This document shows, in pieces, positions 9,182 through 17,182 of a stretch of 64,000 nucleotides of DNA. The DNA lies in assembly GCA_001931535.1 (NCBI GenBank), contig CP016211.1, positions 8,293,703-8,357,702 on the forward strand, given 5' to 3'. Source of the stretch: Minicystis rosea. Lineage in GTDB: Bacteria > Myxococcota_A > Polyangia > Polyangiales > Polyangiaceae. The first letter of the stretch is position 1; each line of letters starts with the position of its first letter. The notes beneath the pieces were generated by a model, which saw nothing but the letters and a program-made list of their open reading frames with translations, was not told the origin of the DNA and made no database searches. The position numbers and the translations under genes are program-made.

Positions 9182-10174
9182 TCACGCGGCCTTGGGCGCG
9201 GCCTCCGCCTCGGCAGGCGACGCCGCGCCGAGCAAGGCGATGATGAGCAGCGGATAGAGGGCCGTGAAGATGCGCGGCTCGAACCAGCTCGCGAGGAAGA
9301 AGCTGACCACGAGGGCGGGCACGGCGAACCCGATCACGAAGGGCAGGTGTCGCCGCGCGCCGTGCGAAAGGGAGAGCAGGTAAGCGAGGCCGAGGCCCGA
9401 GCCGAGGGTCCAGATGCCTTTGGCGAGGACGAGATCGGGCTCTCTCCAAAGGGCGATGTTGGAGATGTTCGTGCCCATCATCCACACTTCGGTGTGGTAG
9501 GGCCGGAGGCCGAAATGGGCGCGCACGCCTACGAAGGTCGCGAGCGCGAGCGCGGCGGCGCTGGCCAAACCGATGACGTCGGCGCGCGGCAAACGACGGA
9601 GCCCACCGGCGGCGGCGACGCGGCTCGCGACGGCGGCGAAGAGCACGAAGGCCCAGGTCTCGCGGTTGAGCGTGCCCAGCACGGAGACGAACGCAAAGGC
9701 GACCCAACGTGGGCGCGGACGCACCACCAGCGCAAAGCCGATGAGGGCAAAGAGCGCTTCCAGGAAGGTCTCGCGGTTGCGCCAAGCCATGGTGTTGGCC
9801 GCGGCGCCGAAGAAGGCGACGAGGCCCACGCAGGCGAGCTCGAGCTTGCCGGTCTCGCGCAGGAGCAGCGCGACGAGCGCGGTGTTGCACCCGAGGATGG
9901 CGAGGATTTGCACGAGCTCGTCGGCCTCGTGCGCGCCGCCCACGAGCGGCTTCAGGAGCGCGCATAGGAGCGGCGCGAGCACGCGATATTGGTTGGGCGC
10001 GAGGGAGCCGCCGGCGAGGATGTTCCAGGGATCGAGGACGCGGTGCGTGGGCGCCGGGACGAACGCGAGGTACATGCGGATCGAGACCGCGAGCACCACG
10101 AGCGCGAGCAGCGTGAGCCGCGCGATGCGCCCCGCGCCCGGCGATCCGAAGATCGACGCGCGCGCCTCCGTCAC
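9182..10174 (-). CDS. multispanning membrane protein, possible GT-C-like glycosyltransferase
   Basis: A 330-residue hydrophobic protein with about eight or more membrane segments. It starts at GTG 10174, which overlaps the stop of the OGT-FkbM gene by four bases (GTGA), so it is translated as part of that operon. The first segment (LTLLALVVLAVSIRMYLAF) is followed by a loop with RVLDPWNIL and NQYRVLAPL, the kind of extracytoplasmic loop seen in polyprenyl-phosphate-dependent GT-C enzymes, and later NRETF and NRETW repeats. I do not recognise a named family. The position downstream of a glycosyltransferase suggests a role in glycan or glycoprotein export or assembly (inference). Confidence 0.75.
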   Translation of the reverse strand: MTEARASIFGSPGAGRIARLTLLALVVLAVSIRMYLAFVPAPTHRVLDPWNILAGGSLAPNQYRVLAPLLCALLKPLVGGAHEADELVQILAILGCNTALVALLLRETGKLELACVGLVAFFGAAANTMAWRNRETFLEALFALIGFALVVRPRPRWVAFAFVSVLGTLNRETWAFVLFAAVASRVAAAGGLRRLPRADVIGLASAAALALATFVGVRAHFGLRPYHTEVWMMGTNISNIALWREPDLVLAKGIWTLGSGLGLAYLLSLSHGARRHLPFVIGFAVPALVVSFFLASWFEPRIFTALYPLLIIALLGAASPAEAEAAPKAA

Positions 10175-13100
10175 GAGCCCTCGGGCGCGATGCCGAGCAG
10201 ACGGCGATGAATGACGAGCTCGAGGCGGCGCGCCATCTCCTCGTCGCGGAACCCGAGATCGAGGAAGCGACGGTAGACGGAGGGATCGTGTACGCCGTAC
10301 ACACTGGAGAAGCGTGAGAGCCGCTCGCGCGCGGCGAGCACGCAGGCGAGCGCGTAGCGTCCGAGATCGCCGCGCGGAGAGATGGAGTCGAAGCGCGGCG
10401 TGGCCGGGAGGAAAGGCTCGGTGGGCCGCGCGCCGGCGGCGACTTCGGGCTCCAAGGCGATGAGCACCTCGACCGCGCGGCGGCGCTCGCCGAGCTCGGC
10501 GAAGAGGCGCGCGAGCGTCAACGAGGCGGCGACACTGCCATTCGCCGAGACGTGGGCGAGGCAGCGATCACGGGCATGCGTGAGCGCGGCGAGCCGATCC
10601 TCCGGCGCGACATCGGCGGCCTCGTGCGCGAAGGCCCATGCGGACAGCGCTTCGAGGAGCGGGCTCGCGGGAAGATCGGAGAAGCGATCGACGAAGGGGA
10701 GCGCATAGAGGCGCTGTCGGGCGAGCGCGAAGAAGAGCGATGGATCGAGATCGCGCGGGATGCGCCCGGGGCCACGCGCGAGGAGGCCGCGCGCCGCGAG
10801 ATCGGCGGCGCGGGTGTCGGTGCAGGCGAAGAGGTTGAGCTGGAAAGGATCGAGCGCGAGGGCGGCATCGAAGGGCGCGAGGAGGCCGAGGCCGGGCACC
10901 AAGCGGTAGGAGCGGAGGCCGCGCGCGGCGAAGGCGTTCGGGAGATCGCGGTCGACGGTGGCGCCTTGCTTGATCTCGTACATCACGAGCGGCTCGTGCG
11001 CGGACAAGGTGGCGCGCGCGCCTTCGAGGATGGCGCGCTCCTCGCCCTCGGCATCGAGCTTGATGAAGGCCACGCTGCGCCCGGCCCACGACGAGGCGCT
11101 CTCGTCGATCGTGACCAGATCGACGGGCGTCTCTTCAGCGACGGGGCCCGATGCATGCAGCGAGCTCAGCTCGGCGTCGGGAGACGCGAAGAAGGTCGCG
11201 TCTCCCGAGCGATTCGAGACCGCGGCTTCGATTACGTCGAGTTGCAGCCGATCGTCGAGCGCCACCGAGGCGTCGAGATACTGCACCGTCTCGGGCGCGG
11301 GCTCGAAGGCGACGACGAGGCCGGAGGCCCCGACCGCATGCGCCATGGAGATGGCGTACACACCATAGTTCGCGCCCACGTCGAGCGCGGTGCTGCCCGG
11401 CGGGAGCAGGCGGCGCACGAAGCGAATCTCGTCCTCGAACCAATCGCCCTGCTCGTAGAGGACCGACGGCGTGATCTTGTCGCGGCGGGCCGGCACCACG
11501 ATGCGCGCGCCGGCCGGCAAAGGCAGGATTTCGGATCCCTCGGGGATCGCGATTTCTTCGGGCGCGGTGGAGGCGGAGATGCGCTCACGCCACATCGTGC
11601 GATAGGCACTCTCGAGCGCGCGTGTGAATTGGGATGCGGAGCCGAGCGGCGAGGCTTGGAAGCGATCGCGGAGGGTGCGGCGCAGGTCGAGGCGGCGGGC
11701 GCGATCGGTGGCGAGCTGCACGGCGACGGCGAGGTATTCGTCGGGCGAGCGCGTCGCGAGATCGGCGAGACCGACGGCCGTGAGGAGGCTCAGGCCCACG
11801 CGCGAGACGTGCGATTCGCCGACGAGCGTGATCACGGGAACGCCCATCCACAGCGCGTCGCAGGTCGTCGTGGTGCCGTGGTACGGGAAGGTGTCGAGCG
11901 CGATGTCGACGGCGGCGTGCTGCGCGAGGTGCTCGGCGCGATCGCGGGCCCAGCCGCGCACGACGAGGCGAGCGCCGTCGATCCCGCGCTCCGCGAAGAA
12001 GGCGCGGACCTCGCACTCGAGCGCGGGATCCGCGAGGCTCTTGGCCTTGAGCACGAGGCGCGAGCCCGCCACGCGCGCGAGGATGTCGGCCCAGAGCGCC
12101 ATCATGTCGGGGCGCGCTTTGGAGAAGTCGTTGAAGCAACCGAAGGTGACGGCGCCGGCTTCGATCTCCGGCGGCGGCGACGGCTCGGGCGCGTCGCCCG
12201 CGACGTAGCACCAAGCGCAGTCGGGGAGGCGCACGAGCTGCTCGACGCAGAGCTCGTCGGCGAGGCCGGGCGGATCGGCGACGGCGTCGGTGAGCCGGTA
12301 ATTCACGGCCGAAAGGCCCGTCGTGTTGGGATAGCCGAGGTACGTGACCTGCACCGGCGCAGGGCGGTGCGCGAGCACGAGGAGGCGGCTGTCGGCGGAG
12401 TGACCGCCGAGCTCGACGAGGATGTCGATGGCATCGCGGCGCACGAGGTCGGCGAGATCGACGTCGGAGAGACCACGCACGTCGCGCCACGTGGGGACGA
12501 GGGCGCGGAGGCGCTCGGTGATGCGATCGGGGCGCGCCACGCTGGCGTAGACGACGACGTCGAAGGAGGCGGGATCGTGGGCCGCGAGGATGGGCTCGAT
12601 GAAGCGGGCCACGGAGTGGTCGCGCAGATCGGCGGAGAGGTAACCGATGCGGAGCTTCGCCTTGGGCCGCGCGCGCGGCGCCGTGATCCCGGGGAGCGTG
12701 CCGTGCACGCGGCCGAAGGCGCGATGCTCTTCGGCGAGCGCGCGCGGCCCCGCGGCGAGATCGTAATGCAAGGCCATGAGCAGGTTGGATCGCACGACGG
12801 CGTGGCGCGGCGACAGCTCCAGCGCGCGCCGCAGATGCGCGAGCGCCTCGGGCGTGCGGCCCTTCTGTTGCAATGCGCCGCCGATGTTGCTCAGGGCCTC
12901 GGAGAGGCTGGGATCGCCGTCGAGCGCGCGACGGTAGCAGTCGATGGCGTCGTCGAAGCGCGACTGACGCGCGCGGATGGTGCCGAGCGCGAGATGCGCG
13001 GCGGCGAGCCCGGGATCGAGGGCGAGGGCGCGCTCCGCCGCGGCCGCGGCGTCGTCGAGCTTCCCCAACGCCGAGAGCACGATGGCCAGGTTCTTGTGCG

Positions 13101-13719
13101 CGATGGGTCGATTCGGATCGAGGGCGATGGCCCGGCGCTGGGCCGCGGCGGCCTCGTCGAGCACGCCGAGCCGCTCCAAGCAGAGGCCGCGCGCTTGATG
13201 CAGATCGGCCCGATCCGGCGCGACGGCGAGCGCGCGATCGATCTCGGCGAGCGCCTCCGCCGCGCGCCCTTCGGCGAGCAGCGCGCGCCCCAAGCCGAGG
13301 CGCGCGGGCACGTGATCGGGCCGCTGTGCGAGCGCGCCCGTGTAGGCCGCGATGGCCTCCGCCACGTGGCCGAGGTCGAGCATGTCGTGGCCGAGGTTCG
13401 TGCGCGTGCGAAACGCCGAGGGCTCGAGGGCGAGCGCTTCGTAATAGAGCTTGATGGCCTCCGCGCGGAGGCCGCGCTGCGAGAGCAGGTTGCCGAGGTT
13501 GGCGAGCGGTTTGTAGAGGCGCGGCGCGAGCGCCATCGCGCGGCGATAACAGGCCTCCGCCTCGTCCCAACGGCGCTGCGCCGCGAGCGCGTTGCCGAGC
13601 ATGTTCACCGCCTCGGCGTCGTTGGGCTGCTCGCGCAAAAGCGCTTCCGCGGAAGGCGCGTCCCCGCGCGCGAGGCATCGCTCCGCTTCTCGCAGGGCCG
13701 TGTTCGTGTCCGTGGCCAT
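10171..13719 (-). CDS. TPR / O-GlcNAc-transferase (SPINDLY-type) / FkbM methyltransferase fusion
   Basis: An 1182-residue protein from ATG 13719. Residues about 5-315 are eight to nine TPR repeats. Residues about 350-710 are a GT41 (OGT/SPINDLY) catalytic unit: ELGGHSADSR (436-445), FNDFSKARPD with Lys534 at the place of human OGT Lys842, and LDTFPYHGTTTTCDALWMG (608-626). Residues about 775-935 are an FkbM-type SAM methyltransferase: DVGANYGVYA, FEPAPE, IKLDAEGEE. The last 250 residues are helical and unassigned. GT41 enzymes put GlcNAc or another sugar on Ser/Thr of proteins; a fused methyltransferase could methylate the added sugar (inference). It lies 25 bp after the kinase gene. Confidence 0.92.
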   Translation of the reverse strand: MATDTNTALREAERCLARGDAPSAEALLREQPNDAEAVNMLGNALAAQRRWDEAEACYRRAMALAPRLYKPLANLGNLLSQRGLRAEAIKLYYEALALEPSAFRTRTNLGHDMLDLGHVAEAIAAYTGALAQRPDHVPARLGLGRALLAEGRAAEALAEIDRALAVAPDRADLHQARGLCLERLGVLDEAAAAQRRAIALDPNRPIAHKNLAIVLSALGKLDDAAAAAERALALDPGLAAAHLALGTIRARQSRFDDAIDCYRRALDGDPSLSEALSNIGGALQQKGRTPEALAHLRRALELSPRHAVVRSNLLMALHYDLAAGPRALAEEHRAFGRVHGTLPGITAPRARPKAKLRIGYLSADLRDHSVARFIEPILAAHDPASFDVVVYASVARPDRITERLRALVPTWRDVRGLSDVDLADLVRRDAIDILVELGGHSADSRLLVLAHRPAPVQVTYLGYPNTTGLSAVNYRLTDAVADPPGLADELCVEQLVRLPDCAWCYVAGDAPEPSPPPEIEAGAVTFGCFNDFSKARPDMMALWADILARVAGSRLVLKAKSLADPALECEVRAFFAERGIDGARLVVRGWARDRAEHLAQHAAVDIALDTFPYHGTTTTCDALWMGVPVITLVGESHVSRVGLSLLTAVGLADLATRSPDEYLAVAVQLATDRARRLDLRRTLRDRFQASPLGSASQFTRALESAYRTMWRERISASTAPEEIAIPEGSEILPLPAGARIVVPARRDKITPSVLYEQGDWFEDEIRFVRRLLPPGSTALDVGANYGVYAISMAHAVGASGLVVAFEPAPETVQYLDASVALDDRLQLDVIEAAVSNRSGDATFFASPDAELSSLHASGPVAEETPVDLVTIDESASSWAGRSVAFIKLDAEGEERAILEGARATLSAHEPLVMYEIKQGATVDRDLPNAFAARGLRSYRLVPGLGLLAPFDAALALDPFQLNLFACTDTRAADLAARGLLARGPGRIPRDLDPSLFFALARQRLYALPFVDRFSDLPASPLLEALSAWAFAHEAADVAPEDRLAALTHARDRCLAHVSANGSVAASLTLARLFAELGERRRAVEVLIALEPEVAAGARPTEPFLPATPRFDSISPRGDLGRYALACVLAARERLSRFSSVYGVHDPSVYRRFLDLGFRDEEMARRLELVIHRRLLGIAPEGS

Positions 13720-13744
13720 GAATCGCCTCGACCGATGTGCTTCG

Positions 13745-15493
13745 TTATTTCGCCGTGGGATCTTTGGCGCAGCGGAACCCGAGATCGTCGTTGCGCGCCA
13801 CCTCGACGTTGCTCCCTTCGAGCGCCGTGAGGTAGCGGAAGCTGGGCCCGCGGGTGGCGCGATAGCCGGCGAGGCTCGTGGGATCGGCGGACCACTCGAA
13901 CAGCGGGCAGACGCCGCCGACCTCGCTGCAAAGCGAGATGGAGCTCCGGGCTTTGCGCCACTCATCCATGCGCGGAAGGCGCTTTTGGACACCGGCGCAG
14001 TACGACACCGCATCTTGATACGAGACGCAGTTGATCGGGTAATTGTCGAGACCGGGACGGGTGTTTGAGCAATTCTGTGTCTGCTCCGTCTTGGCCTTTT
14101 CGGTGAAGGTGTTGCCCAGCCAATAAGCATCCTTGGCCGGGCCGCAGGTCGCGCATTGACGGTATTCGGCGACGCTGACCTCGCGCTTGTCGATGCAGAA
14201 CGGCGGCGGGCCCGCGATGGGCACCATGTCGGCCGGGCACGCGAGCGTGGAAGGGAATGCGGTGGCCGCTGCAGGAATGGCGGCGTTCGGCGCAGCAGGC
14301 GTGTTTGGAGCGACGCTCGCACGCGGCGCGGTGGGCCGGCTGGGACGGGCGGGGACCGCGGGGTTCGGCGGCTCTTCCGCGTTGGCGTTGGCCTTGTCGC
14401 GATCGAGGCCGACGGCGAGCGCCGGAGGGAGCTTGGGCGGCGATGGAATCGCGCTGGGACGCGAATACGCGACACCGAATGAAATGGCGAAGAGCGCGGC
14501 CGTTCCCACGGCGATTCCGCTGTATTTCGCGAAGGAACGGAGCTTCGATCGCGGCGCGACGGGCGCCACCATTTCGGTGGGAGCCATCTCGAGCGCGGCG
14601 CGACGCGGAGACACGGAGGGTTGTTTGCCGTCCGCGAGGAGCGCGAGGATCTCGGCGCCGTCCTTGGCGCGCTGGCTCGACCGGACCGCGAGCGCGCGAC
14701 GATAAAAGATCTCGAGCGGATCGCCGGCGACCCCCTCGGGGAAGGTGTCGTTCTTGGCGTGCGCGCGATAGGCCACGAGGAAATCGCCCGCCGGCGCGTC
14801 GGCGTCGAGCCCGGTGGGGTGCTTGCCGCGCAGGAGCTCGTGGGCGAGCACGCCGAGGGCGAAGACGTCGCGCTCCGGGCCGTCGGAGGGCTCTTTCCAA
14901 AAGCCGCGATCGAGGATCTCCGGAGGCAGGTAATCGATGGTCCCGATGACCGATCCGGTGATCGTGAGCGGCTTGGGATTGTTGGGCTCGGCGGCGATGC
15001 CGAAGTCGACGAGCTTGACGCCCTCGGGGTCCTCGGGGTGATCGAAGAAGCGCTCGGCGATCATCACGTTCTGCGGCTTGACGTCGCGATGCACGAGGCC
15101 GGCGTCGTGGATGTAAGCGAGCGCGGCGGCGAGGTGGCGCAGGATCCAAGTGCGATGTCCCGACGCGAGGCGCTCCGAGGTGAGCAGGACGGCGAGCGGG
15201 CTGCCCTCGATGAAATCGAGCGAGAGGCCGATGATGTCGTACTTCAGGTCCTCGAAGAGGGCATGACAACGCGGGAGCGATGGATGCGTGAGGCGCGCGA
15301 GCGCGTGGGCCTCGCGACGAAAACGCTCGAGCGCCGTGGGCGCCGCGGCCGAGAGCGGGAGCAGCTTGAGCGCGACGGGACGATCGGGATGAAGCGGATC
15401 CTCCGCGCGCCAGACGGTGCCTTGCCCACCTTCGCCGGCCGGCGCGACGAGGCGATAGCGGTCCACGGTGACGCCGGGGCCGAGGGTGGTCAT
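13745..15493 (-). CDS. Ser/Thr protein kinase with FGE/sulfatase-modifying-factor-like domain
   Basis: A 582-residue Hanks-type kinase from ATG 15493. The kinase domain (about 12-285) has the Gly loop GEGGQGTVW, Lys43 in VALKL, catalytic HRDVKPQN (Asp137) and DFG (Asp163). A single membrane segment lies near residues 318-338 (IAVGTAALFAISFGVAYS), then an Ala/Pro/Thr linker. The C-terminal domain (about 415-582) starts MVPIAGPPPFCIDKREVSVAEY and ends LGFRCAKD, the formylglycine-generating-enzyme (SUMF1) fold, here probably an extracytoplasmic ligand-binding domain and not an enzyme. It is the first gene of the kinase/OGT/membrane-protein operon and may control it (inference). Confidence 0.93.
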   Translation of the reverse strand: MTTLGPGVTVDRYRLVAPAGEGGQGTVWRAEDPLHPDRPVALKLLPLSAAAPTALERFRREAHALARLTHPSLPRCHALFEDLKYDIIGLSLDFIEGSPLAVLLTSERLASGHRTWILRHLAAALAYIHDAGLVHRDVKPQNVMIAERFFDHPEDPEGVKLVDFGIAAEPNNPKPLTITGSVIGTIDYLPPEILDRGFWKEPSDGPERDVFALGVLAHELLRGKHPTGLDADAPAGDFLVAYRAHAKNDTFPEGVAGDPLEIFYRRALAVRSSQRAKDGAEILALLADGKQPSVSPRRAALEMAPTEMVAPVAPRSKLRSFAKYSGIAVGTAALFAISFGVAYSRPSAIPSPPKLPPALAVGLDRDKANANAEEPPNPAVPARPSRPTAPRASVAPNTPAAPNAAIPAAATAFPSTLACPADMVPIAGPPPFCIDKREVSVAEYRQCATCGPAKDAYWLGNTFTEKAKTEQTQNCSNTRPGLDNYPINCVSYQDAVSYCAGVQKRLPRMDEWRKARSSISLCSEVGGVCPLFEWSADPTSLAGYRATRGPSFRYLTALEGSNVEVARNDDLGFRCAKDPTAK

Positions 15494-15572
15494 GACCGCG
15501 GAGGTTAGCGGAGCGAGGCGCGCGGCAAAAGCCGGGAGGCGGATCCGTGACGCGCGCGAGCGGGGCGCGAAA

Positions 15573-16358
15573 TCAAGACGAGGCCGAGGTGTAGCGGGAA
15601 ATGGCGCGCGTCCACACGGCGCGGGCGACGGCGGCGAAGGCCAGCGATCCGAGGACGGCGAACACCGCGGTGCGCGGCGCGAGCGCGCCGAGGATGGCCT
15701 CCGCCGGATACGTGGTCATGAGGCCGAGCGGGATGACGAAGGTGAAGACGATGCGCCATCCGCCCTTGAAAATGGTCACCGGCCAGCGGGAAAAATCGAA
15801 GATCGACCCGAAGAGGTAGGCCAGGTTGTCGAGGCGCACGACCCAGAAGGCGGCGGCCACGACGAGGATCCACACGGAATAGAGGACGATCATCGCGCAC
15901 ACGAGGAGCGCGAGCGAGAGCGCCGCGCCGCCTGCGGAAGGCACGAGGCCGAGGAGATGAAAGGCCCAGGCGAGGATGCCGAAGGCGGCGATGACGTCGA
16001 GGCCCTTCCAAATCTCGAAGCGCGTGGTGGACACGAGGAACTGCGCGTCGGCCGGCTTGAGCAGCACGAAGTCGAGCGTGCCTTCACGGATGTGCTCGAC
16101 CACGGTGATGAGCGAAGGGTTGACCGCGCCGTCGAGCACGCCGCGGAGGAGCGTGAAATAGCCGACGACGACGAGCGCGCGCTCGAAGGTCCACCCCGCG
16201 ACGGGCGGCCGGCCGTGCAGGGCGACGTAGAGCGGGACGAGGCCGAGCCCGGTCCAAAGCAGCGAGACGAACCCGTCGACGACGAAGTTCCACCGATATT
16301 GCATGCCGGTGGCGATGGAGAGGCGCAGTTGAAGCGCGAGGAGCCGCAGGTATCGCAA
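15573..16358 (-). CDS. ABC-2 type (DUF990-like) transporter permease
   Basis: A 261-residue integral membrane protein with six predicted membrane segments. It resembles the DUF990/ABC2_membrane_6 permeases: N-terminal RLSIATGMQYRWNFVVDG, then EHIREGTLDFVLLKPAD and YPAEAILG near the C-terminus. These normally work as pairs with a separate ATPase, but neither a second permease nor an ATPase gene is in the window, so the partners must be elsewhere or the gene is an orphan. The start is TTG 16358, supported by GGAGAGG six bases upstream. The kinase gene follows on the same strand after 79 bp, so it could be in the same transcript. Confidence 0.85.
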   Translation of the reverse strand: MRYLRLLALQLRLSIATGMQYRWNFVVDGFVSLLWTGLGLVPLYVALHGRPPVAGWTFERALVVVGYFTLLRGVLDGAVNPSLITVVEHIREGTLDFVLLKPADAQFLVSTTRFEIWKGLDVIAAFGILAWAFHLLGLVPSAGGAALSLALLVCAMIVLYSVWILVVAAAFWVVRLDNLAYLFGSIFDFSRWPVTIFKGGWRIVFTFVIPLGLMTTYPAEAILGALAPRTAVFAVLGSLAFAAVARAVWTRAISRYTSASS

Positions 16359-16495
16359 AGGGTGCCTCTCCGTCCGTCACATTTCTCGGGGGTGCGCCGA
16401 CGTACCCTCCGTCGTGTCGCAGGGTAGCGGGATCGTCTCCTCGCAGCCCGCTCCAGCGCATAGCATCGCTTCCGTCGTCTTTCGTCGAGCACCCC

Positions 16496-17182
16496 GTGAA
16501 TCTCTACGCTTCCCTGCTCGCTCCCATCGCTTGGCGCGTCCCCGGCCACGCCGCGCGCATGCTCCATGGTTTCGCCCAGGCCGAGCAGGGGAGCATGATC
16601 GATCTGATCGCGGCGGCGAACCTGACACCGTCGCCGGAGCGCCGCGCGCTGTACCTGCGGCACGCGCTCGATGAAGGGCGGCACGCGAGCATGTTCGCAC
16701 ACCGCTCGGCGGAGCTGAGGCGTGCAGAGGGCTTGCCGCCGGTGGGTCCGGTGCTCTCGGACAGCGAGCAGCTCTTCGAGCGGCTCGGCGAGGTGCGGTT
16801 CTTGGCCTTCGTGCACCTCGGTGAAGCGCGCGGGCGAGCGCAGTTCGCGGCCCACATTCGCACGTGCCGGGAGCGGGGCGACGAGCGCAGTGTGGCGCTG
16901 CTCACGGCGGTGAATGCGGACGAAGCGCGCCACGAAGAATACACGGGGGTGCTCTTGGCCGAGCTCGCCGGCGGGACGCGCGAAGCCCGCCGCGCCGTGC
17001 GGCGCGCGCGCATGTGGGAAGCGTGGCGCCTGTGGCGGCGCGCGGGTCGATGGGCGGCGGCGCGGGTCTATGCGGCGCTGATGATGATCCTGTTCGTGGC
17101 CGTCGCGCCGCTCGCGCTGCTCGTGCGCGTGGTGCGGCCGGCGCGGGCCGGATGGACGGGCGGGGCCGAGGCCGAGAAGTGA
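16496..17182 (+). CDS. ferritin-like superfamily protein with C-terminal membrane segment
   Basis: A 228-residue helical protein from GTG 16496. Motifs ALDEGRHASMFAHRS and NADEARHEEYTG, each an E/D-xx-H pair on a helix, together with FAQAEQGSM, fit a ferritin-like four-helix bundle with a di-metal site. A hydrophobic segment (AALMMILFVAVAPLALLV) near the C-terminus suggests anchoring in the inner membrane. Its stop overlaps the start of the carbamoyltransferase gene (GTGA, 17179-17182). The di-iron oxygenase or hydroxylase idea is inference; it could also simply be a membrane scaffold for the modification enzymes. Confidence 0.72.
   Translation: MNLYASLLAPIAWRVPGHAARMLHGFAQAEQGSMIDLIAAANLTPSPERRALYLRHALDEGRHASMFAHRSAELRRAEGLPPVGPVLSDSEQLFERLGEVRFLAFVHLGEARGRAQFAAHIRTCRERGDERSVALLTAVNADEARHEEYTGVLLAELAGGTREARRAVRRARMWEAWRLWRRAGRWAAARVYAALMMILFVAVAPLALLVRVVRPARAGWTGGAEAEK

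Noticed and set aside
10552..13830. Very long plus-strand open frame opposite the OGT-FkbM gene
   Set aside because: Composition follows the reverse complement of the minus-strand gene, which carries clear enzyme motifs; the plus frame has none and is an effect of high GC.
13745..14300. FGE-like domain as an active formylglycine-generating enzyme
   Set aside because: It is an extracytoplasmic tail of a kinase with no sulfatase nearby; a ligand-binding role is more likely.
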